A stretch of DNA of 38,816 nucleotides from an uncultured Candidatus Woesearchaeota archaeon (GTDB taxonomy: Archaea; Nanobdellota; Nanobdellia; Woesearchaeales; 21-14-0-10-32-9): contig CAITEO010000060.1 of NCBI GenBank assembly GCA_903891505.1, positions 1 through 38,816 of the forward strand, in the 5' to 3' direction. The notes under the pieces were generated by a model that searched no databases, was not told where the DNA came from, and saw only the letters and a list, made by a program, of their open reading frames with translations. The position numbers were made by a program, and so were the translations under genes. Below are positions 14,419 through 24,022 of this stretch, piece by piece (position 1 is the stretch's first letter; every line of letters begins with the position of its first letter).

Positions 14419-17211
14419 TTACTTTTTCTTTGGTTTCTTGCTGCTTGCAACAACAACTTTCGTTTTGACTTCGGTCTTGGCGCTAGATTTGTCCTCTTTC
14501 TTGCTATCGTTCTTATCGTTTGCAAGAGTAGTCGCAGCGTTCGTTGCGCCGTTTGTCGTCTTTGTTCCTGCAAGTTCACATCCATGTGCATACTTTATTG
14601 CTGCTTGCGCAGCGGCTAATCTTGCAATTGGTACTCTGAATGGAGAGCACGAAACATAGTTCAATCCAACCATGTGGCAGAACTCTATTGAAGAAGGGTC
14701 TCCTCCATGCTCGCCACAGATTCCTAGTTTAATATTAGGTCTTGTTGCTCTTCCTTTTTCAACAGCCATCTTGATTAATTGACCGACTCCGTTTCGATCA
14801 AGTACTTGGAATGGATCTTTCTCTATAATTCCTCGCCTTAAGTAATCAGGAACGAATGAACCTACATCGTCTCTTGAAAAACCAAGAGTCATTTGTGTTA
14901 GATCGTTTGTTCCAAAACTGAAGAATTCAGCTTCCTGTGCAATGATATCAGCTGTTAGCGCTGCTCTTGGAATTTCTATCATTGTTCCAATCATGTACTC
15001 TACTTTTGGTTTGTCGCCGAGAACCCTCTTCGCAACAGATAGAACTATGTCTTTCTGATTCTTCAACTCAAGAACTTTACCTACAAGAGGAATCATTATT
15101 TCTGGTTTTACTTTTATTCCTTTTGCCGCAACTTCTTTTGCTGCTTCAAATATTGCTTCTGCTTGCATCTCTGTTATTTCAGGGAACGTAATTCCTAGTC
15201 TACACCCTCTGTGGCCGAGCATCGGATTTACTTCATGCAACTTCTCAGCTTTTTGTTTTAGCGCGATAAGAGGAACCTTCATATCTTTTGCGAGTTCAAT
15301 TATGTCCTTCTCTTCTTTTGGTAAGAACTCATGCAGTGGAGGATCTAGCAATCTTATTGTTACTGGTTTTCCGTCCATAATCTTGAACAGCTCGATGAAA
15401 TCCTGCTTTTGGAATGGCTTGATTTTTGCAAGCGCAACTTTTCGTCCATCAACATCGTTTGCAAGAATCATTTCTCTGACTGCTTTTATTCTCTCTCCTT
15501 CAAAGAACATATGCTCAGTTCTGCAAAGACCAATTCCTTCAGCTCCAAATTTTATTGCTTGCATAGCATCTTTTGGAGTGTCCGCATTCGTTCTGATATT
15601 TAGCACCCTGAATTTGTCTGCAAATTTCATTAATTCTCCAAACGAACCAGAAAGTTCTGGATTTATTGTCGGAACTTGTCCTTCATAAACAAGGCCTGCT
15701 GTTCCATCAAGAGTTATATAATCTCCTTCTTTGAGTTTTACTCCTCCAAGTTCGAGCGTCTTTTCTTTCTCATCTACTTTTGCTTCACCGCAACCTGAAA
15801 CGCAACATCTACCCATTCCACGCGCAACAACTGCTGCGTGTGACGTCATACCGCCTTTCGATGTTAGTATTCCTTGCGCTGCATTCATACCCATCAAATC
15901 TTCTGGGCTAGTATCATTTCTAACAAGAACAACAGTATCTCCTGCTTCTTTCATCTTAATTGCAGAATCATTGCTAAATGCTATTCTACCGACAGCTGCA
16001 CCTGGGGACGCGGGTAATCCTTTTCCTAACACTTTGTGTTTTTTCTTTGCAATTGGATCAAGCTGTTTGTGAAGCAATTGATCAAGCGAATCCGCAGGAA
16101 CTCTTGTAACTGCTGTTTTCTCGTCGATAAGTTTTTCCTTAACCATATCTATTGCCATTTGTACTGCTGCTTGAGCTGTTCTCTTTCCATTTCTTGTTTG
16201 CAACATGTAGAGTTTGCCTTCTTGGATTGTGAACTCCATATCCTGCATATCTTTGTAATGTTGCTCAAGTTTTTTGTAGTAAGAAACTAGTTCATCATAT
16301 ACTTTAGGCATCGTCTTCTTAAGTTCAGAGATTGGCTTTGGTGTTCTAATTCCCGCAACAACATCTTCTCCTTGCGCGTTCATCAAGAACTCGCCGTAGA
16401 ATACATTCTCGCCTGTTGATGGATCTCTTGAGAAACAAACTCCTGTTCCTGAAGTTTCACCCATATTACCAAAGACCATTGCTTGTATGTTAACAGCAGT
16501 TCCCTTAAGTCCTTTTATGTCATTTAATCGTCTGTAATGAATTGCACGATCATTATTCCACGAGCTAAATACTGCTTCGATTGCAAGCATTAATTGCTCT
16601 TTAACGTCTGTTGGGAAATCTTTCTTTGTTACTTTCTTGACAAGCTTTTTGTACTCATCAACTACAGCGTTCAAATCTTTTGCGTCAAGCTCTGTATCAA
16701 ATTTAACCCCCTTCGTATTTTTTCTGTTACCAAGTATTTGTTCGAAGTCATGATGCTCAACACCAAGAACTACATCTCCGAACATCTGAATGAATCGTCT
16801 GTATGAATCCCATGCAAACCTTTCGTTGCCTGTTTTTTTTATTAGTCCTGCAACAACAGCATCATTCAAACCTAAATTTAGAATTGTATCCATCATACCA
16901 GGCATGCTCGCTGCTGCGCCGCTTCTAACTGATAATAGAAGAGGTTTCTCTGCATTTCCAAGTCCTGCGTTCATTGCTTTCTCAAGTCTCACCAAATTGT
17001 CCTCAATTTCAGCAATTACATGCTCAGGAATCTTTTTTCCTAAATCATAATATTCTGCGCACGATTCAGTAGATATTGTGAAACCTGGCGGAACAGGAAT
17101 TCCGAGATTTGCCATCTCAGCAAGGTTAGCTCCTTTGCCACCTAGAATGTCTTTCATGTCTTTTTTGCCTTCAGTCATGTTGCTCCCGAAAAAATACACT
17201 TGTTTTTTCAT
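14419..17211 (-). CDS. ppdK: Pyruvate, phosphate dikinase
   Basis: GGKGANLAEMANLGIPVPPGFTI; TSKGGMTSHAAVVARGMGRCCVSGC; FGTNDLTQMTLGFSRDD; full length 930 aa. Confidence 0.95.
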   Translation of the reverse strand: MKKQVYFFGSNMTEGKKDMKDILGGKGANLAEMANLGIPVPPGFTISTESCAEYYDLGKKIPEHVIAEIEDNLVRLEKAMNAGLGNAEKPLLLSVRSGAAASMPGMMDTILNLGLNDAVVAGLIKKTGNERFAWDSYRRFIQMFGDVVLGVEHHDFEQILGNRKNTKGVKFDTELDAKDLNAVVDEYKKLVKKVTKKDFPTDVKEQLMLAIEAVFSSWNNDRAIHYRRLNDIKGLKGTAVNIQAMVFGNMGETSGTGVCFSRDPSTGENVFYGEFLMNAQGEDVVAGIRTPKPISELKKTMPKVYDELVSYYKKLEQHYKDMQDMEFTIQEGKLYMLQTRNGKRTAQAAVQMAIDMVKEKLIDEKTAVTRVPADSLDQLLHKQLDPIAKKKHKVLGKGLPASPGAAVGRIAFSNDSAIKMKEAGDTVVLVRNDTSPEDLMGMNAAQGILTSKGGMTSHAAVVARGMGRCCVSGCGEAKVDEKEKTLELGGVKLKEGDYITLDGTAGLVYEGQVPTINPELSGSFGELMKFADKFRVLNIRTNADTPKDAMQAIKFGAEGIGLCRTEHMFFEGERIKAVREMILANDVDGRKVALAKIKPFQKQDFIELFKIMDGKPVTIRLLDPPLHEFLPKEEKDIIELAKDMKVPLIALKQKAEKLHEVNPMLGHRGCRLGITFPEITEMQAEAIFEAAKEVAAKGIKVKPEIMIPLVGKVLELKNQKDIVLSVAKRVLGDKPKVEYMIGTMIEIPRAALTADIIAQEAEFFSFGTNDLTQMTLGFSRDDVGSFVPDYLRRGIIEKDPFQVLDRNGVGQLIKMAVEKGRATRPNIKLGICGEHGGDPSSIEFCHMVGLNYVSCSPFRVPIARLAAAQAAIKYAHGCELAGTKTTNGATNAATTLANDKNDSKKEDKSSAKTEVKTKVVVASSKKPKKK

Positions 17212-17376
17212 TTTATGCCTCCTTGAATAGGATCATTGATGGATAATAAGGGATATTTTTCCATAAATCCCTCGACTTCCACACTTCCTCTCGAATAAAA
17301 TTCGTGGACTCACTTTCAACTTAAAAGCGTTGCGGTGCTCAAAACCTAACATATATAAATAAGAAAAACAATAAAA

Positions 17377-17462
17377 GTTGAGTTTGTCTTCTCGCCACCC
17401 CGAAGGGGCCATCCCCCGTCGAGACGCGCCTTATATTTTTGGCGGCGTACGACAAACTCAAA
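17377..17462 (+). ncRNA. Candidate structured RNA or leader
   Basis: 11-bp outer stem TTGAGTTTGTC (17378-17388)/GACAAACTCAA (17451-17461) enclosing inner hairpins (TCTCG...CGAGA with CCCC-GAA-GGGG; CGCC...GGCG); TATA-like ATATATAAA ~27 bp upstream. Confidence 0.45.
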
Positions 17463-17479
17463 ACAATAAGTTCAATTAG

Positions 17480-17875
17480 GTGAACCTCATGAAAATTGAA
17501 ATCGATACTAATCTTGATAATGAAGAAGAAATAATGAACGCGATTACACTCGTGCAGCAAACACTTGCAAGGCGAAAAGAGCGAGTGCAAAATGAGAGAA
17601 TGCAAACGACACAAACCGCGCAAGCTCAACAAAACATCAATTCAACACCAAAAATAATCACATCCACACAAACTTCTGTCTCTGAAAAAAAAGAAATGCC
17701 TAAAATAATTCTTGAAGAATACAGTGACATGGACACATTGCGAGCACGTCAAAAAGAAAAAACGGCAGCAAGACTCAACCAAGAAAAAACAGCAAACGAC
17801 AAGATTATAGACAACAAAAAGAACAAGAAAGACGACACTGACGATATTCCTAAAGTCGAGATCGTCGAATATTGA
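17480..17875 (+). CDS. Hypothetical charged protein
   Basis: 131 aa ORF with acidic/lysine-rich low-complexity C-terminus. Confidence 0.6.
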   Translation: MNLMKIEIDTNLDNEEEIMNAITLVQQTLARRKERVQNERMQTTQTAQAQQNINSTPKIITSTQTSVSEKKEMPKIILEEYSDMDTLRARQKEKTAARLNQEKTANDKIIDNKKNKKDDTDDIPKVEIVEY

Positions 17876-17954
17876 AAATATAAATGCAAATAATACTGCT
17901 AAACCTTCTATTTTCGCGAAAACCTTTTAAAAATAGCAGACTTTTCTACTTAAT

Positions 17955-18482
17955 ATGGTGAGTGCAAAACTAAAGCTAAAAGAAAAACAAAATAAAAAAC
18001 TGAATGAAAAGAAAAAAGAAACTCTGAATGTAAAAATAAAGGAGAAGAATAAAGAGTTTGAATTTTTAGATCATACAGCTGACGTAAAATTCAGGGCGTA
18101 TGGCAAAATATTCGAGGAAGCACTCAGAAATGCAGCAAGAGCAACAATCGCAGTTACAACAGACATCACAAAAATAATACCTAAGAAAACAAAAAAAATA
18201 ATTGTTGAAGCAAACACAAAAGAAGCGTTGCTCTATGATTTTCTCGGCGAAATAATATATCTTGTTGACACCGAGGGTTTTTTGACGTGCGACGTCAAGC
18301 AAATCGCAATTACATCAGGCACCAACACAGAAACATACAAGTTTGTTTTGCGCGCAGAACTCATTGGCGATCTTGCAACGAAGTACGACGTGCACACATA
18401 CATCAAGTCAGTAACGTACAACGACATGCTAATTGTTGAGAAGAAAAATAAAGTAATGATCCAAGTCGTACACGATATATAA
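17955..18482 (+). CDS. Archease (RtcB cofactor)
   Basis: EFLDHTADVKFRAYGKIFEEALRNAARA; LLYDFLGEIIYLVDTEGF; AELIGD; lysine-rich N-terminal extension. Confidence 0.93.
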   Translation: MVSAKLKLKEKQNKKLNEKKKETLNVKIKEKNKEFEFLDHTADVKFRAYGKIFEEALRNAARATIAVTTDITKIIPKKTKKIIVEANTKEALLYDFLGEIIYLVDTEGFLTCDVKQIAITSGTNTETYKFVLRAELIGDLATKYDVHTYIKSVTYNDMLIVEKKNKVMIQVVHDI

Positions 18483-18528
18483 AATCAAGAAATGAATATT
18501 AAAAAAATAAAGAAAATAAACACAAAAT

Positions 18529-18903
18529 TTATCTGACATACTTCTTTATGGACTCAACCAGATATTTTTGGCGCACTATAGGCCCAAGATTTTCGACAGT
18601 GTTATTGAGCTTGAAATTCTTATCATAAATTAATCCAACAACTGGAAGATTTGGCATTTTACTATTCAATGTATCAACAACGGTTTGACTTCTACTATTT
18701 TGATCAATTGTCTCCCCTGCATCAACCAAAGCAACTGCAAAATCTTTGTAATTTGTTTCCGGTACTCTTCTCTTAATATATTGCTCATTTGAAAATGTTA
18801 TTCGCGTACCAGTCTCTTGCTCTAAAAGCGAAACAAGACCGTTCGCCTCTTCCATACCACTAATATACATAGCTAAAAATACTTTCTTTTGTTCCTTAGT
18901 CAT
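18529..18903 (-). CDS. Hypothetical protein (124 aa)
   Basis: Intact ORF between archease and rtcB, opposite strand. Confidence 0.55.
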   Translation of the reverse strand: MTKEQKKVFLAMYISGMEEANGLVSLLEQETGTRITFSNEQYIKRRVPETNYKDFAVALVDAGETIDQNSRSQTVVDTLNSKMPNLPVVGLIYDKNFKLNNTVENLGPIVRQKYLVESIKKYVR

Positions 18904-19054
18904 AAATCATTCCTCCGAACGAAAGAGAACAACTACTAACTATTTAAACATTTCTCTTAAGTAGTGACACATACATGATTTTTTTGACCTGGATTCTTGC
19001 AGAGTTTTGCATTTCTCCCAAAACATTTTAATAATAAGTAAAAATACTCTCAAT

Positions 19055-20644
19055 ATGACTCTCAAAGAGAAAAAAACAGAAACAAAAATAAAAAAAACAG
19101 AACCAAATAAAGAAAATAGTAAACATAGCAAAATTGAGAACAAAAAACAAGACATCATAGAACTAAAAGAAATTGAAGAAGATTCTCAAAAAATAAAACC
19201 TTATGAAAGAATCATGGTTGAAGTAAAAAAACTCAATAACTATTCTTATCTCGTCGATAAAAAAGATGGAATGAATGTTCCACTCAAGATTTTCGCATCA
19301 GAAAAATTGATGAAAAAAATGCAGGAAGATAATTGCATCCAGCAAGGAATAAACGTCGCGCATCTTCCAGGCATAAAAGGATTCTCCATCATGATGCCTG
19401 ACGCACACCAAGGCTACGGATTTAGCATCGGCGGTGTTGCAGCATTCGACCATAAATGTGGATGCATAAGCCCCGGCGGAATTGGATATGACATCAATTG
19501 CGGAGTTAGACTGCTTGTAACAAACCTCACAAAGGACGATGTAAAAGATAAAATAAAACCTCTTCTTGAATCACTTTTCAAAAATATTCCTCCGGGCGTT
19601 GGAGAAAAATCATTATTCAAACTTAATGAGAAAGAACTAAATGAAGTTTTAAAAATAGGCCCTCGCTGGGCAATAAACAAAGGCTACGGTGAAGAAGAGG
19701 ATCTTGAGAATTGCGAGAGCAATGGCTACCTTGAAGATGCAGACCCAAATAAAGTTAGCCAGAAAGCACGGGGACGCGGACGATCGCAACTAGGAACTCT
19801 CGGTTCTGGAAATCATTTCCTCGAGGTACAATTTGTTGGAGAAATATTCGACAAGAAAACTGCGAAGACATTCGGGATTACAAAAGAAAATCAAGTTGTT
19901 GTATTAATCCATAGTGGATCAAGGGGACTTGGACATCAAGTATGCTCAGATTATCTGAGATTAATGGAGGATGCCGAGCCAGAACTTGTTGCATCACTAA
20001 TAGATAAAAGTTTAATCTACGCGCCAGCTGAGAGCAAACTCGCAAAAGATTATTTTAGTGCAATGTGCGCTGCAGCGAATTTCGCGTGGACAAATAGACA
20101 ATTAATAACATATCAAACGAGAATTTCATTCAAAGAAATATTCGGTGATAAAGTAAAACTAGACGTTGTATATGATGTTGCGCACAACATCGCAAAACTT
20201 GAAGAACACACAATTGAAGGACGAAAAGAAAAAGTTTGGGTGCACAGAAAAGGCGCAACACGAGCCTTCCCCCCTAATCATCCTGAGATACCTGAGAAAT
20301 ATAAAAAAACAGGACAACCAATTTTCATCCCAGGGAGCATGGGAACATCATCATACGTTCTCGTCGGAACAGAGCGAGCAATGCTCGAGAGCTTTGGAAG
20401 CACAGCACATGGTGCTGGACGAATGATGAGCAGGCATGCTGCAATTGAAAAATGGAACGGACAACAATTAAAAGATGAACTCGAGAAAGAAAAAATCTAC
20501 ATACGCGCATCATCAATCAAAGGACTTAGCGAAGAAGCACCACTTGCATACAAAGACGTCGATGAAGTCGTGAAAGTCTCAGATGATGCGGGCATCGGCA
20601 AACTCGTCGCTAAACTAAAACCCATGGGCGTTGTAAAGGGATAA
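19055..20644 (+). CDS. rtcB: RNA-splicing ligase RtcB
   Basis: MPDAHQGYGFSIGGVAAF, GGIGYDINCGVRLL, GTLGSGNHFLEVQ, HSGSRGLGHQV, AHGAGRMMSR. Intein-free. Confidence 0.96.
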   Translation: MTLKEKKTETKIKKTEPNKENSKHSKIENKKQDIIELKEIEEDSQKIKPYERIMVEVKKLNNYSYLVDKKDGMNVPLKIFASEKLMKKMQEDNCIQQGINVAHLPGIKGFSIMMPDAHQGYGFSIGGVAAFDHKCGCISPGGIGYDINCGVRLLVTNLTKDDVKDKIKPLLESLFKNIPPGVGEKSLFKLNEKELNEVLKIGPRWAINKGYGEEEDLENCESNGYLEDADPNKVSQKARGRGRSQLGTLGSGNHFLEVQFVGEIFDKKTAKTFGITKENQVVVLIHSGSRGLGHQVCSDYLRLMEDAEPELVASLIDKSLIYAPAESKLAKDYFSAMCAAANFAWTNRQLITYQTRISFKEIFGDKVKLDVVYDVAHNIAKLEEHTIEGRKEKVWVHRKGATRAFPPNHPEIPEKYKKTGQPIFIPGSMGTSSYVLVGTERAMLESFGSTAHGAGRMMSRHAAIEKWNGQQLKDELEKEKIYIRASSIKGLSEEAPLAYKDVDEVVKVSDDAGIGKLVAKLKPMGVVKG

Positions 20645-20649
20645 AAAAA

Positions 20650-21258
20650 TTACAAATCTATTATCTTTCCTTTAGAACCGACGTTAATGACGAGTGTTCC
20701 TTCGATGTATTCTTCGAGGCCTTCTGCTTCATGCACGTGACTGCAGAGCAATATGTCTGGTTTGAATTCGCGTATCGCATCAGTTACGCCAGTACTTCCA
20801 TGCACAAAATTAGATAATTTTTCCATTTTACTCCCCGCTGGATGCACGTGAGTCATCATAATTTTCTTTCGAACATCATGCAGCCAATCATGACCTTTTT
20901 TTAACGTGTTGAAAATTTCTTTTTCAGATATTCCGTGTATTCCGACATTTGCCGCGCCGCAACCAAATATTCCTATGTCATAATACTTTGTTGAATAACC
21001 ATGCATATGTCTTGCTTTATTCACGTATGCGAGAAACTCAGTTGTCGAGAGACTTTCATGATTTCCAGAAATAATTAACATCTTTATGCCCTTCTCTTTA
21101 AACGGCGCAAGAATATTTTCAACAGTATCATCATCTGCCAAATCGCCGCAAAGCAAAACTAAATCTACTTTTTCTAAGACTGCTCGCTCAGATAATTTCT
21201 TTGCAACAGCAAAATCTCCGTGAAAGTCTCCTGCTCCTAGAATTCTCATTTTTCGCAT
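20650..21258 (-). CDS. Calcineurin-like metallophosphoesterase
   Basis: GDFHGDF, LCGDLADDD, ISGNHES, HVHPAGS, CSHVHEAEG. Confidence 0.85.
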   Translation of the reverse strand: MRKMRILGAGDFHGDFAVAKKLSERAVLEKVDLVLLCGDLADDDTVENILAPFKEKGIKMLIISGNHESLSTTEFLAYVNKARHMHGYSTKYYDIGIFGCGAANVGIHGISEKEIFNTLKKGHDWLHDVRKKIMMTHVHPAGSKMEKLSNFVHGSTGVTDAIREFKPDILLCSHVHEAEGLEEYIEGTLVINVGSKGKIIDL

Positions 21259-21278
21259 TCCAACTGGCTCATACAGAG

Positions 21279-21890
21279 TCAGTGTCTTCCTTTAGATCTG
21301 TCCTTTATCTTAACTCTTTCATCATCAAAATGTATGAGTGTAGATGGAGCACCTTTCTTCTCTCCTTCATAAATTATAAAATCAACACCTTCCTTGATAT
21401 GTTCATTTAAGTCATCAACAGATGTCATGAATTCTTCACCAGTAGGATTTGCACTTGTTGCAACAATTGGCACACTAAGTTCTTTTACAAATTCAGTTAT
21501 CCAATGATCAGGAATTCTAACACCAATAGTATCCATACCTTGATTAACATTCTTCGCGATTGCTTTCTTATTCTTCAGCCTTAGTATTACAGTAAAACAA
21601 GTCTTTTTTCCAGATATAACTAATTTCTTTCCAAGAGCCTCAACGTAAGGCTTCTCTTTTTCTTCAACAACACAATTCTTGTAAACCCACTCTTTAGAGG
21701 GCGCGATTATTGAGAACGGCTGAAGATTGCTTTTCTTTAAACTTCTTATCCTAGAAACAGCCGCTTCATTCGTTGCATCACAACCAATCCCATAAATAGA
21801 GTCCGTTGGATAGATAAAGATTTTAGATTTCATGAGCTTCAAATATTTCTTCCTCGAAGCCCCCAGCTCTTCTTTTAAAACAACTTGCAT
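21279..21890 (-). CDS. Sua5/YrdC L-threonylcarbamoyladenylate synthase
   Basis: IYPTDSIYGIGCDATNEAAVSRIRSLKKS; VPIVATSANPTGE. Confidence 0.88.
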   Translation of the reverse strand: MQVVLKEELGASRKKYLKLMKSKIFIYPTDSIYGIGCDATNEAAVSRIRSLKKSNLQPFSIIAPSKEWVYKNCVVEEKEKPYVEALGKKLVISGKKTCFTVILRLKNKKAIAKNVNQGMDTIGVRIPDHWITEFVKELSVPIVATSANPTGEEFMTSVDDLNEHIKEGVDFIIYEGEKKGAPSTLIHFDDERVKIKDRSKGRH

Positions 21891-22058
21891 TTAGAAGTGG
21901 AAGTAAAATCGATTTATATATTTAATGTAAAACAAAAACCTCTCAAGCGTTGACAGAGTTTCTTTGATATTTAGTCGAGAAGTTTTTGAAACAAGAAAAT
22001 TTGCAAATTTTCTATAAAAATTGAACAAATTTTTATAATCATATGACCCTCTTACGAT

Positions 22059-22505
22059 ATGCACGCATACGTTAACGAGAGATTAATACTTTCAGGATGC
22101 CTTGTTCTAAATGACAAAAAAGAAATTCTGCTTTTATTTAGAGAAGATCACTGTCATTATGAAACTCCTGGAGGAAAAGTTAGGCTTTCTGAATGCAAAA
22201 ATCCTGAAAATCCGAGCGTGGACGATTTATCAAAAGCAGCAGAGCGTGAATTATACGAAGAGCTAGGAAATCACATCAACGTTGAAAAACTAAAATACTT
22301 CGACAAAGCAGAATTCACAATTCCTGATGGACGCCTCGCAGTCGCAAACAAATTCTTAACAAGAATAATTTCTGGAACTCCAAAAATAAATGAACCAGAA
22401 CGATTCTCGAAACTTGAGTGGCTCCCTCTTACAACACTTGAAAAATATCCTATTTCTCCAGATCTAAGAATCTTGTTGCCTATGCTAAAAGAATTGGTTA
22501 AATGA
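22059..22505 (+). CDS. NUDIX hydrolase
   Basis: ETPGGKVRLSE...AAERELYEELG (Nudix box with a short insertion). Confidence 0.85.
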   Translation: MHAYVNERLILSGCLVLNDKKEILLLFREDHCHYETPGGKVRLSECKNPENPSVDDLSKAAERELYEELGNHINVEKLKYFDKAEFTIPDGRLAVANKFLTRIISGTPKINEPERFSKLEWLPLTTLEKYPISPDLRILLPMLKELVK

Positions 22506-22733
22506 AAAAAGTCCGCCCAAGAAAATCTTAGAGAGCTGCAAGACTCTCTAAGGTTGAGAGCTTCAGCGACCCTGTCGAGCGGAACTTTAATGGGTCATAC
22601 GGGTAATATGAAAACAATCCATAATCATGAATTCTCTTGAAAAAAAGAGGTATTCGAGAGATCTCTTGAATTAACATAGCTCTCGAAGTCCATAAATTCA
22701 ACATAATTAGTTGAATTGCACTCCCATTGAGCG

Positions 22734-22859
22734 TTATGCATATTCATTATCAGTCACCTGGATGAGATAATCCTCCACCCTATCCATGTCTTCATCAAAC
22801 ATGTTCTTCTCTTTGAGTATCGGTATTAGTCTTGCTTCGTAGTTCGGATATATTCGCAT
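22734..22859 (-). CDS. 41-aa small protein
   Basis: MRIYPNYEARLIPILKEKNMFDEDMDRVEDYLIQVTDNEYA; GGAGGTG Shine-Dalgarno at good spacing. Not in the ORF track. Confidence 0.5.
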   Translation of the reverse strand: MRIYPNYEARLIPILKEKNMFDEDMDRVEDYLIQVTDNEYA

Positions 22860-22871
22860 TTTATTCACCTC

Positions 22872-22973
22872 CTAGGCAGCCAGGCTTCCTAGGTTTTTCA
22901 TTGTAAGCTTCCTTGTAAGTTCAAATGTTATGTCTCTTATCATTTCTGTGTCTGTGCATTGTGTGTAGTCCAT
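22872..22973 (-). CDS. 33-aa small protein upstream of the 41-aa ORF
   Basis: MDYTQCTDTEMIRDITFELTRKLTMKNLGSLAA; its stop TAG abuts the Shine-Dalgarno of the next ORF. Confidence 0.4.
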   Translation of the reverse strand: MDYTQCTDTEMIRDITFELTRKLTMKNLGSLAA

Positions 22974-23138
22974 GTTTGTTCACCGTTCATTTTTTATTGT
23001 CTATCTCTTTGGCCCATCAACCAACGAGCTCGCATCGAATCACTTTGCGTCGCCCTGATTTGTTCTTGGTTTTTGACCAATTGTTTTAAGAAAATGATGA
23101 GGTACTTTGTTTAAATACCCGACGCGAGAGTATGTCCA

Positions 23139-23564
23139 GTGCATATATGGGTGTGTACAGTGCTAAGCACTGTATCAACATTAATTCATCAAAGAAACAA
23201 ATATTTAAAGCGAAAAGAAAATACACAAAGTGTGAGCTTGAAACATATCTTGAAACAAATATTAAAACCAACAAAAGTAAAATTAGTTTTTTTAGTTATT
23301 CTTCTTGCTATTTACTTATTCCTTTTACTCTCAAAGCCTTGTCCTGATAAGATAAGAATATGTGCGCCTAATATTGCAGATAAAAACGTTAATGCGTTGC
23401 AAGGAACGCTTGTTCCATTAACTTGTCAACAAGTTTGTTCGAACAAAGACTACGCGATAAATTTAACTCTTGGAATTCTACTTGTTATAATCATTCCTGC
23501 AATAGTACTCTACATCATACTCTCTTTGCTTTTAGCTGTTGGAAAAGGAAAGAAGAAAAAATGA
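23139..23564 (+). CDS. Small membrane protein with two TM segments (start uncertain)
   Basis: VKLVFLVILLAIYLFLLL and LTLGILLVIIIPAIVLYIILSLLLA, four cysteines between; true start probably downstream of 23139. Confidence 0.55.
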   Translation: MHIWVCTVLSTVSTLIHQRNKYLKRKENTQSVSLKHILKQILKPTKVKLVFLVILLAIYLFLLLSKPCPDKIRICAPNIADKNVNALQGTLVPLTCQQVCSNKDYAINLTLGILLVIIIPAIVLYIILSLLLAVGKGKKKK

Positions 23565-23968
23565 ACGAAATGAAGAAACAAACAGCCGAGAAAAGAAAAG
23601 TTAAACCAAAACGAAAAGTTGGCCTATTCCTTTATTGGACACCAAGAATACTTGCAATAATATTCATACTTTTCCTAATGCTGTTCTCATTGGATGTTTT
23701 TGGAAACGGATATGGTTTCTGGGAGACAATCTTAGGATTACTCATGCATAACATCCCTGCATTTGTTCTAATCGCGGCACTCATAATCTCCTGGAAATAT
23801 GAAATTGTAGGAGGGATTGTTTTCATCCTTGCAGGACTTGCTTACATCCTAACCTTGATACTAAAACCTAACTTCGAATGGTACATGCTCTTATGGTCCC
23901 TAATAATCGCGGGCCCTACATTCCTGGTAGGAATCTTGTTTATCATTGGATGGAAAAAGAAGAAGTAA
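23561..23968 (+). CDS. Multi-TM membrane protein
   Basis: MNEMKKQTAEKRKVK... then four hydrophobic segments; ATG overlaps the upstream stop. Confidence 0.65.
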   Translation: MNEMKKQTAEKRKVKPKRKVGLFLYWTPRILAIIFILFLMLFSLDVFGNGYGFWETILGLLMHNIPAFVLIAALIISWKYEIVGGIVFILAGLAYILTLILKPNFEWYMLLWSLIIAGPTFLVGILFIIGWKKKK

Positions 23969-24022
23969 AGATAAAGGAAACAAAGAAAAGAAATAAAGAG
24001 AAAATAGACAAAAAAGGAGAAA

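Noticed and set aside
14334-14591. Small ORF 85 aa and other overlapping frames within PPDK (14384, 14967, 15302, 15731, 16036 etc.)
   Set aside because: Antisense or alternative frames of the clearly conserved PPDK gene.
19055-20644. Intein in RtcB
   Set aside because: The motif order is continuous with no inserted Hint-like segment.
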